In this document: in pieces, positions 30,835-40,017 of the stretch | Layout of the letters: each line of letters starts with the position of its first letter | Numbering within the stretch: the first letter of the stretch is position 1 | Source of the DNA: Semisulcospira habei | Lineage: Eukaryota > Mollusca > Gastropoda > Semisulcospiridae | Assembly: GCA_036245525.1 (NCBI GenBank) | Contig: BTPG01000004.1 | Span: 229,618,153 to 229,682,152 of the forward strand | Direction of reading: 5' to 3' | DNA: 64,000 nucleotides | Notes under the pieces: model-generated | What the model was told of the DNA's origin: nothing | Seen by the model: the letters and a program-made list of their open reading frames with translations, nothing else | Database searches by the model: none | Program-made: the position numbers and the translations under genes

Positions 30835-31462
30835 GCCCTCGACTGGATTATCACCCGCACCTCCGATCAACTCTTTCTCGACTCTGACACCTCCTCTGTG
30901 CTTCCCTCTGACCACCTCGCTATTTTCGTCTTCCTCAACCTACCTCCCCCCAAAAAACCAAAGCTCCTTGTCTCTCTTCACAAACTAAAATCTGTCAACT
31001 GAGAGAGCATCTTCGACAAAGCTGTCGACCTTCTCTTGGACCCCACTCCCTCTCCCGATCTTGCATCCCATTTTGATTCCTCCCTTCAAAAACTTCTAGA
31101 CGCCCATGCCCCTGTCACTACCTGCTCCATACCAAACCGACTCCCCTCCCCCTGGCTCACTGATGACATAGCTGAGGCCAAGCGCGAGCGCTGACAAGCG
31201 GAACGCCGCTGGCGTTCATCCGACCTCGCCATTCACAGACAGATCTTCCAAACAACCAGATCCAAAGTCTGCAGAATGATCTCCGACTCTAAAATTAAAC
31301 ACCTTCAAAACAAAGTTCTGGAATCCACTTCTTTCAAAACCCTCTACGCTACAATGAACACACTCCTAGGCACTTCTAAAGACTCTCCTCTCCCCAATAT
31401 ACACAGCAAAGAAGAACTCCCGTCCGCTTTTTCCACCTATTTTTTCCACCTATTTTTTGACC

Positions 31463-31830
31463 GGGTCTGCCCAGGGGGACTTGGGTGGGGTTAGGTTTTT
31501 TAATTCCCAGGGTCACCCTGGTCAGCCCCACAGGGTGGGTTTTTCTCTCTATTCTGGGGCATTTGTTTCTGTCTACCCTTTGTCCCTTCACCTGTATTTG
31601 CCTTTTTAACACTCTCCCTACTGTCTGCACTGCCTGTAGCTCTTGATATTGGATGTGTGTTGCTAAATGGTCTTAGCTTTATTTAGGCCCCATGTGTTAG
31701 GTTTATTTAATGTATTTGACCGGCTGGCGACATACATTCAATGTTCTGTTTATTTTTTTTCACAAGCAGTGCAGGCACGTCCTGAGAAAGCCTTGTTGCT
31801 GTCGGGACGTTAAGCAATGTACAATCAATC
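31463..31830 (+). mobile_element. SINE-like R (copy 4)
   Basis: Flanked by the perfect 11-bp duplication TATTTTTTGAC (31452-31462 and 31831-31841). The target was the linker of LINE-E. TTTTTTCCACCTA is locally doubled just upstream. Confidence 0.9.
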
Positions 31831-32505
31831 TATTTTTTGACAAAATCCAAACTCTGCGCAACACACTCGACTCTCTGCCTTGGCCTCCCGACCCCCCACC
31901 TTTTTCCGGCACTCCCCTCTCGTCCTTCCTCCCCGTCTCTCAGCTCTCAGGATGAAGTCCTCAAGACCATAAAGTCCATGCCTTTCAAAACTTGCGAACT
32001 AGACCCCCTCCCAGGTTTTCTCTACCAGAACGGCCTTCCAAAACTTCTGCCCTTCATTATCGACATCATCAACACATCTCTAGAGAACGACTCCGTCCCC
32101 GATATCTTCAAGTCCGCCATCGTCCATCCTCTCCTCAAAAAACACAACCTCGACCCAAACAAACTCAAGAACTATCGCCCAGTCTCCAAACTCTCTTTCC
32201 TGTCCAAGCTTCTTGAGAAGGTTGTTGATGTTCTCAAACAGCTCAACCTCCACCTCACCAACGACAACCTCCTCAGTCCCTTCCAGTCTGCCTATCGCAA
32301 ACATCACGGCACTGAAACAGCCCTTTAACATATCCTAAACGACATGCTTCTCTCCACCGACTCGGGCAGCATCTCCCTTCTTACGCTACTCGATCTCTCT
32401 GCCGCCTTCGACACTATAGACCACTCTATCCTCCTCCACCGCCTTCGCCACTTCTTTGGCATCACTGACTCTGCTCACTCCTGGTTTCTCTCCTATCTCT
32501 CCCAC

Positions 32506-32884
32506 CCCACCCGGGTCTGCCCTGGGGGACTTGGATGGGGTTAACTACTTTTTAGTTCCCAGGGTCAGCCCCACAGGGTGGGTTTTCCTCCATATTCTGG
32601 GGCATGTGTTTCTGTCTACCCTTGGTCTATTCACCTGCATTTGCCTTTTTTAAACTCTCCCTACTGTCTGCACTGCCTGTTGCTCTTGATATTGGATGTG
32701 TTGCTAAATGGTCTTGGCTTAATTTAGGCCCCATGTCTTAGGTTTATTTTAACGTGTTGGACTGGCTGGCGACATACATTCAATGTTCTGTTTATTTATT
32801 TATTTTTTTTCACAAGCAGTGCAGGCATGTCCTGAAAAAGTCTTGTTGCTGTCGAGACGTTAAGCAATGTACAATCAATCAATC
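32506..32884 (+). mobile_element. SINE-like R (copy 5)
   Basis: Inserted between the LSYLS and YLSDRQQSV codons of LINE-E. The flanks CCTATCTCTCC and CCTACCTTTCC look like a diverged 11-bp duplication. Confidence 0.8.
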
Positions 32885-33345
32885 CTACCTTTCCGACAGA
32901 CAGCAGTCCGTCACCATCGACGAAGTCTCCTCCAACCCAGTCACGCTCTCCTGCTGAGTTCCACAGGGGTCCGTCCTGGGCCCGGTCCTTTTCACACTCT
33001 ACACCTCTCCCCGGTCCAACATCATCCAGTCTCACCACATACACCACCACCTCTACGCTGACGACTCACAACTACTAGGCAAAGACAAACTTGACAACAC
33101 TCAGTCACTACTGACTCGCACGGCTGACTGCTACGAAGACTTGAAAAACTGGATGACAGCAAACAAGCTTAAACTGAATGACGACAAAACGGAAGCCATG
33201 CTGGTAGGCAATCGCCAGAAACTTTCCCAGCTCCCTCTCTCTCTCCACCTTCAACTCAACAGCACCCCCATCTCCCTTTCTGACTCGGCCAAGAACCTCG
33301 GCGTTATCCTCGATTCCTCTCTGTCCATGACCGGTTTCATCTCCG

Positions 33346-33969
33346 CAAATAAATTTCTATAGGACCCTGATTTGAAAAGAAGATGGCCTTTCCTAGACTA
33401 AAGTTTTTTTTTTGTTTTTTTTACACAAATGAGTGCTAAGCTTTTGAAAAGATAAATCTATTTTCATGACTTGGTGTCATCTTGCCCTTGTTGGGTTAAA
33501 GACATTTTTTTTGCATATAATGGGCATTTACTCATATCGCAGATGGCTCAAAAGGCCGCTCACATGACTGTGTGTCACCTAGCCTTTCAAACCACCTATA
33601 TCACATGACTGAGAGGTGTCACCTAGCCTTTCAAACCACCCATATTTAGATTAAAACAGGAGATCGAATAAGAGTTGCACACGTTCCCCACCCCAACCCC
33701 CCCCCCCCCCCCCCCCCCTCCCCTCTGTGAAAATAAACTGAATGTACGCCTTGCGCTAAGGGATATGGGGAGTTAATAGGTGTGATATGGGTGATGGTCC
33801 TAATTAGTAATGGCTATTAATTAGTAATCAGCTTAAGACAATGGAAAGCTGTCCTAGAAATGTCATCTCTCTCTTTCATGAACGTGGATCAGTGAAACAA
33901 TCGAGTCATAAATGCTTTGCATTTTTTGTTCCATCATGTTGAAAGATAATGTGTGGTAACATTTGTGTC
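33346..33969. other. Unannotated intronic DNA
   Basis: Holds a ~43-bp tandem duplication (GTCACCTAGCCTTTCAAACC..., 33570-33645) and a long poly(C) tract (33698-33719). No gene is seen. Confidence 0.45.
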
Positions 33970-34376
33970 ACTCACCAGTACAAGCATGTTTTCTGGACAA
34001 TAAGAAATGTGTGCTGTCTAGAGGGGGTTTCTTCTTTCTGTGTTTAATTCTCATGATGTCAGTTGATCTGATTGTCTGTACATACATATTCACACCCGTG
34101 GTCCTGTTTATTCCTCACTCACCAGTACAAACAGGAATATGTGCTGTCTAGAGGGGTTTTCTTCTTTCTGTGTTAAATTCTCATGATGTCAGTTGATCCG
34201 ATTGTCTGTACATAGATATTCACTCGTATGGTCCTGTTTATTCCTCACTCACCAGTACAAACAGGAATGTGTGCTGTTTAGAGGGGTTTTCTTCTTTCTG
34301 TGTTAAATTCTCATGATGTCAGTTGATCTGATTGTCTGCACATAGATATTCACACCCGTGGTCCTGTTTATTTCCC
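33970..34376 (+). repeat. 130-bp tandem repeat ending in the splice acceptor of gene 2
   Basis: Three units of ~130 bp: GAGGGGTTTTCTTCTTTCTG, TTCTCATGATGTCAGTTGAT, ATTCACACCCGTGGTCCTGT, then TTATTCCTCACTCACCAG. The last unit ends TTTATTTCCCCAG and is followed by the exon. The first two units keep acceptor-like TCACTCACCAG sites but have no exon after them. Confidence 0.75.
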
Positions 34377-34379
34377 CAG

Positions 34380-36337
34380 AAGAGAAAGAAGCAGAAACAC
34401 CACTGGCTTACTCTGAGGCAGATGGACACCACAGGGACTTTCCAGCTACTGGTGAAGACACAGTCAACCTGTCTAGTGAAAACACAGACAACACATCTGG
34501 TAAAGACACACTCAACACTACTGCTGTGGAGAGAGATGGTCCCATCCGACAGCCAAAAGTCAAACTGGAGCCAGCTATCAAGGTCGAACCTGGTGTCTGG
34601 CTAGAATCTGGGACCAGCACAGAGTCTGGGGCTAAACTAGAACCTGACATCAAGCTAGAGTCCAACTCTGTGCCCACTGTTTACAGTGACATGGACTTTG
34701 ACACTAAACATGACATCAAGCTAGAATCTAACTCTGTGCCCATTGTTTACAGTGACATAAACTTTGACACTGAACAGGACATCAAGCTAGAGTCTAACTC
34801 TGTGCCCAGTGTTTACAGTGACATGGACTGTGACACTAAACAAGACATAAAGCTAGAGTCTAACTCTGTGTCCGATGTTATCAGTGACATAAACTGTGAC
34901 ACCAGGCTGGAGTCTAACTCTGTGCCCAGTGTTTACAGTGACATAAACTTTGACACTGAACAGGACATCAAGCTAGAGTCTAACTCTGTGCCCAATGTTT
35001 ACAGTGACATGGACTTTGACACTAAACATGACATCAAGCTAGAATCTAACTCTGTACCCCATGGGGTTCACAGTGACAACTCTGTGTCCAGTGATAACAC
35101 TGACATGGACTGTGACACTAAACGTGACATCAAGCTAGAGTCTAATTATGTGCCCAGTGTTTACAGTGGCATGAACTGTGACACTAAACAAGACATAAAG
35201 CTAGAGTCTAACTCTGTGTCCGATGTTATCAGTGACATAAACTGTGACACCAGGCTGGAGTCTAACTTTGTGCCCAGTGTTCACAGTGATGAATGTTGTT
35301 CTAATATCACTCAATCTGCTGACTTTAAAAGGCACATACGAACGCACACTGGCCAGAAGTCACACGAGTGTACAAATTGTAGTGCTAGTTTCACTGAATC
35401 CAGTACTTTGAAAAGACATTTGCCGACACACACAGGCCAGAAGCCACATTGGTGTACAGAATGTAGTCCTAGCTTCACTCAATCTGATAACTTGAAAACA
35501 CACATGCTGACACACACAGGCCAGAAGCCACATAAACTTACAGAATGCAGTACTAGTTTCACACTATCTTCTAGCTTGAAAGGGCACATACAGACAGACC
35601 AGAGGCCACACAAGTGTACAGAATGTAGGGCTAGCTTCACTCAATCTGGTCACTTGAAAAGGCACATACGGACACGCGCTGGCCAGAAATCGCACAAGTG
35701 TACGCATTGTAGTACTACTTTCAGTTTTTCTAGTGGCTTGAAAAGGCACATTTTGACACACACAGGCCAGCAGCCATACAAATGTACAGAATGTAGTGCT
35801 AGCTTCACTCAATCTGGTACCTTGAAAAGGCACATACGGACATGCACTGGCCAGAAGCCACACACGTGTACAGAATGTAGAGTTACTTTTACTAATTCTG
35901 GTAGCTTAAATAGTCATATACTGGCACACACAGGCCAGAAGCCACATAAGTGTACAGAATGTAGTGCTAGCTTTACTCAATCTAGTCATTTAAAAAGGCA
36001 CATGCTGACACACACAGGCCAGAAGCCACATAAGTGTACAAAATGTAGTGCTAGCTTCACTCAATCTGGTCACTTGAAAATTCATATACTGACGCACACA
36101 GGCCAGAAGCCACATAAGTGTACTGAATGTCGTGCTAGCTTCACTCGATCTGGTCATTTAAAAGCTCACATGCTGATACACACAGGCCAGAAGCCACACA
36201 AATGTACAGAATGTAGTGCTAGCTTCACTCGATCTGGTACCTTGAAAAGGCACATACGGACATGCACTGGCCAGAAGCCACGTGTACCCCACCCGGGTCT
36301 GCCCTGGGGGACTTGGGTGGGGTTAGGTATTTTTTAG
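34380..36337 (+). CDS. Zinc-finger gene 2, large terminal exon
   Basis: The exon begins after TTTATTTCCCCAG (34379) and joins phase 1 with the exon at 20758. N-terminal leader EKEAETPLAYSEADGHH, then GEDTVN-type units. VKLE and IKVE are followed by eight IKLES repeats (~21 residues each, consensus D-I-K-L-E-S-N-S-V-P-x-V-Y-S-D-M-D-C-D-T-K). From ~35285 there are about a dozen C2H2 fingers with HTGQKPHKC linkers. One finger has lost its first cysteine (HKLTEC), and the first finger is irregular. A 4-bp deletion within the last linker (CCACGTG where sister units read CCACACACGTG) shifts frame just before the SINE. The current stop is SINE-derived, giving a short PHPGLPWGTWVGLGIF tail. It is likely a nuclear DNA-binding protein, and the array may still be expressed in truncated form. 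Confidence 0.75.
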
Positions 36338-36668
36338 TTCCCAGGGTCACCTTGGTCAGCCCCACAGGGTGGGTTTTTCTCTCTATTCTGGGGCATGTGT
36401 TTCTGTCTACCCTTTGTCCATTCACCTGTATTTGCCTTTTTAAAACTCTCCCTACTGTCTGCACTGCCTGTAGCTCTTGATATTGGATGTGTGTTGCTAA
36501 ATGGTCTTAGCTTTATTTAGGCCCCATGTTGTAGGTTTATTTAATGTATTTGACCGGCTGGCGACATACATTCAATGTTCTGTTTATTTTTTTTTTTTCA
36601 CAAGCAGTGCAGGCACGTCCTGAGAAAGCCTTGTTGCTGTCGGGACGTTAAGCAATGTACAATCAATC
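36288..36668 (+). mobile_element. SINE-like R (copy 6) inside the finger exon
   Basis: Flanked by the perfect 15-bp duplication AGAAGCCACGTGTAC at 36273-36287 and 36669-36683. It is full length from CCCACCCGGG to (AATC)n. It provides the stop codon of the upstream frame. Confidence 0.95.
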
Positions 36669-37311
36669 AGAAGCCACGTGTACAGAATGTAGAGTTACTT
36701 TTACTAATTCTGGTAGCTTGAATAGTCATATACTGGCACACACAGGCCAGAAGCCACATAAGTGTACAAAATGTAGTGCTAGCTTCACTCAATCTGGTAC
36801 CTTGAAAACACACATGCTGAGACACATGGGCCAGAAGCCACATACGTGTACAGAATGTAGTGCTAGTTTCACTGTATCTGGTCACTTGAAAAAACACATG
36901 CTGATACACACAGGCCAGAAGCCACACAAATGTACAGAATGTAGTGCTACCTTCACTCGATCTGGTAGCTTGAAAAGGCACATGCAGACACACAGGCCAG
37001 AAACCACATAAGTGTAAAGACTATAGTGCTACTTTTGCTCATTTTTGTCACTGGAAAAGACACGTGGACACACAGGCCAGAAGTGTACAGTATGTGGTGC
37101 TAGATTCACTCTATCATGTCTTTTCAAAAAACACATCTACACACATAGGCCACATAGATGCCAGTGTTTAGAATGCAAGGATATTTTTGCTGTCGCATGC
37201 CCATACAGGAGTGATGGTTCAGCACCATTGCTTCAGTGTAATGACAAAGGGAGGCAATTGTGTGAGAGAGAACGCGTACGAGGGAGTGAATTGTGTAATA
37301 CGTGTATTTAG
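36669..37311 (+). pseudogene. Zinc-finger gene 2, separated distal fingers
   Basis: After the SINE: CRVTFTNSGSLNSHILAHTG (identical to a finger at ~35875), then KCTKCSASFTQSGTLKTHML, TCTECSASFTVSGHLKKHML and KCTECSATFTRSGSLKRHMQ. There is a frame change near 37010, then CTVCGARFTLSCLFKKHIYT, HRCQCLECKDIF and a cysteine-containing tail ending ELCNTCI at 37311. AATAAA lies at ~37392. The last part is not the standard repeated finger and was probably the original C-terminus. Confidence 0.7.
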
Positions 37312-38116
37312 AGCAATGTCTGCGTGGTGATGGAGTTGCTTCTTTTACATCACCGCCACTGTCTGACTTTATTCAGAAGTCAATTTAAAAAAATAAAAAA
37401 TGTTTTACTTTTTTCTGAAAAGCATTAATTTTTACTGAAGAAGGGTGCACAGCTGGCTCATGAACTCGTCTGATGTCTTTCTCCAACCTAGCTATATTGG
37501 GTCACCTGCATTGTCCAATTTCTGTATCCAAACTAGCTCTATCCAAAATTTCAAGTGAATATGACAAAAGTTCAGACTCTAATTTACTGAGTCTAATCTG
37601 GGTCAACCGACTTTCTATAAACTATACAATATGCTTGGAGGCTTTCTTAGCCACTCCTTGAAGAAAGTATTTTGCCAAGTTTCAAGCTTGTGCATACAGA
37701 AATATTGGAGATTCTCGTGTTTACAAGCACACATGCACATATAGGTGTTTCGTGCCAAATGTACCTTTAGCTGCATGGTTGGCGTAACTAGACATGATGT
37801 AATTTTTATCTTGTTACTTCAGTTGTCGGAGGTTTAAGACTGCCCGCCTTGACATGATGGATGTGCTATTAAATTCACTCCTCTGCGACCCATCCTAAAA
37901 ACACAAGACAAACAATGAAGTTTCTTCACATAGTTCGAAACAATACACACTCAAGAATTGTTTTCAAGACAACAGCATCCAGTTTTGAACAATATTTTCC
38001 ACCAAAACATGGTAGACTAAAAATAGAGCAGGTTTCACTGGTTCAAAAATGGCGCACAAAGGTCACACAATTGTCGCTATAATTCCGAACATTAAGTTTG
38101 GAACTTTGTGTGTGCG
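37312..38116. other. Unannotated downstream region
   Basis: Contains a piece similar to the repeat at 2.35 and 60.4 kb (GGCGTAACTAGACATGATGTAATTTTTATC, 37780-37812). No coding frame with recognisable features; the short plus frame at 37473-37661 is not supported. Confidence 0.4.
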
Positions 38117-39539
38117 TCAACTCCTGAGCAGACGGAGCCGAAACTCCTCGGTTTGTAACCCTTTCACTAGCTTTGCGCCTCTGTAAATAACAGGTTCTGT
38201 ATGCTCAGCATCTGACCTAACAAGAATGTAGCCAAAAGAACACACCACTTGGTCACTCAACTTTACAGTCTTTGGTAATGATTCTGGAACAGGTCCCTCA
38301 TATGGTACAACCAGCGTTTCAAAATCAGCATACACTACAAATGGCAGTTTTTGCTGATTCCCATAGTTCTTGTAATATACCTGGCTACCAGGATCTGGAT
38401 ACCTCCGTCACTAAGTATTGTTTGAATGTCATCAGCCGACCTACAGTGGTGGACATGATTATGTGATACTTTAACTTATTCTGCCCCATCACCGAAATCC
38501 CCAAATTTTGCCGTTGTCCTCTGAAGACTGCATTAGCAGTGCAGGACACAGATCGACCATGATAGTTCAAGGGTGATGCCAGAATAGCTTGGCGCCCATA
38601 GGCACCAAGCTATTCTGGCATCACCCTTGAACTATCATGGTAGATCCTTATCTTGCTGTGGTGTGTCTGGGGTACAATGAGTTAATAGAGGAAAACCTTT
38701 GTAAACATATTTTACAAAATTCATGTTTTCCATTATGTTTTGATACATGATCGTGAATTAGACGTGATATACTCCTGATATTGTGTAGTGAAAGTTACCA
38801 CCATCACCTATTAATAACAGGCCAACATACTTATCTTCTGACTACCCGTAGGTTGGGGCAAGTGGGGATGCTCTAATTGGTAGTAACTTGTTCGGAGACT
38901 CATTGGTTGTAACTTGTTAGGAGACTCATTATCCCATACAATTACATACACATTCACAGAAATACCAGGATTCGATTTTTCAAACAAGTCTATATCCTCT
39001 ACAGGCAATTTTATACCTCTGAAGTTGAATTCGTTTACAAATTTGGTGTTGTTAGATGCACGCTCCGGTTTTGTTTCTACAACATGCGGTTTGGCAAGCA
39101 CACACCACATGAAACAACAGTGGTCATTGTTCTGAATATTAACAACAGCCTTTTTGTTTGCAACCTCTGTTGGTAGTGGCAACTATGATTTGCATAATAT
39201 AGGATGATATCTTGACTGCCTCAGCTGTAGTTCATGTACATATCCTTCATGCCAACCAGACCCCTTCATTTTTGCTTTGTCAATTGCTTCTAGGAGATCA
39301 GGCAACATTTTGTTTCTAAACACTTTCTCCAGTTCTCCTTTTGAATTAACTGTGTGTTGTTTCGTCGAGATATACGATACAACAACTTCACCGTCTAATT
39401 TGTTAAATTCTATTTTAGCAATAATCTGAATTTTTACACTTCCATCAAGAAGATTATCTTGTATTACAAAAAAAGAGTTCTCTATCGATTCATAAACATT
39501 GTAAGTGTTTAATATAGGCAAGTTTGTTGTGTGAAACAC
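38117..39539 (-). pseudogene. Polinton-type family B DNA polymerase, N-terminal half (broken)
   Basis: The protein-primed type of replicative polymerase found in Polinton/Maverick and adintovirus-like elements. Two consecutive frames (39539-39183 and 39182-38811) share one stop between them. They include LPTEVANKKAVVNIQNNDHC and KFVNEFNFRGIKLPVEDIDL, the N-terminal domain pattern of this family. A foldback element then interrupts. The piece at 38360-38117 has LPFVVYADFETLVV, whose D-F-E is the exonuclease I motif. The frame stops at 38117. No palm motifs (SLYP, DTD) follow, so the polymerase is inactive. This is an old viral-type copy. Confidence 0.7.
38471..38685. repeat. TTAA foldback (CTCATTCTACCCC subfamily), complete
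   Basis: TTAACTTATTCTGCCCCATC at 38471 and GGGTACAATGAGTTAA ending 38685. The core is AGTTCAAGGGTGATGCCAGA / TCTGGCATCACCCTTGAACT. It is inserted in the polymerase relic. Confidence 0.9.
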
Positions 39540-39737
39540 GTTTCATAAGCTTTGGGCGCTTTGCGAACTGTCCGTCATTTTTATTTCACTGACAAAATAA
39601 TAAATTGAAAAATATTACCGCTCGCGCTGTATGTGTAATACCACTTTATTAACTGTAACACCTACAAAACAAACATTTCGTTTTTTAGTTGTTGGTGTAT
39701 GTGTTCACACACTGTCTCAAACCAGTTATCATCAACT
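39540..39737. other. Short Polinton spacer
   Basis: Decayed coding remnant of the small ORF, plus an AT-rich gap before the polymerase start. No other feature. Confidence 0.3.
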
Positions 39738-39965
39738 TTAAAGGTTTATGATTGTCTTAAAATCACCAGCAATGTACTCTACAAATGGTTTTTCATCAAT
39801 ATATTCAAAAGTCATATTATGTGTCATGTATATTACCGCTGGTACTACTATTGCAGGTTTTATGGCAAGTTGTTGTTTGGAAGGTGTTCTTATGTCTTCA
39901 AAGTGTTGGATGGATCTGAAGTAGTCTGTAATATCAACTTGTCCGTCTGTCATTTTTATGACCAA
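39738..39965 (-). CDS. Small hypothetical protein of the Polinton relic
   Basis: A frame of ~75 residues, beginning MTDGQVDITDYFRSIQHF from an internal ATG and ending FKTIINL. It lies upstream of and in line with the polymerase frames. The downstream sequence continues as open coding in a shifted frame (...DDNWFETVCEHIHQQ), so it may originally have been ~100 residues. I do not recognise the family and cannot assign a function. The opposite strand carries TATAAATAAATTCACTAATC at 39974. Confidence 0.4.
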   Translation of the reverse strand: MVIKMTDGQVDITDYFRSIQHFEDIRTPSKQQLAIKPAIVVPAVIYMTHNMTFEYIDEKPFVEYIAGDFKTIINL

Positions 39966-40017
39966 AACAAAAGTATAAATAAATTCACTAATCCATACCC
40001 AGTGGGCTGATCTGTCT

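Larger units (their letters stand above)
30305..33345 (+). pseudogene. LINE-E (L2/CR1-type) with endonuclease and reverse transcriptase
   Basis: Order of pieces: the AP-endonuclease end (KHILLGDFNFHFN, then SSVLPSDHLAIFVF, the S-D-H motif); the linker (PWLTDDIAEAKRER); then reverse transcriptase (SAIVHPLLKKHNLDPNKLKN, YRPVSKLSFLSKLLEK, LLDLSAAFDTIDHSILLHRL carrying motif [24 protein letters not shown] carrying the catalytic Y-A-D-D, and [12 protein letters not shown]). Several stop codons are present and both ends are missing. Three SINE-like R copies interrupt it. Its 3' region is represented by the related fragment at 3.3 kb. Confidence 0.85.
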
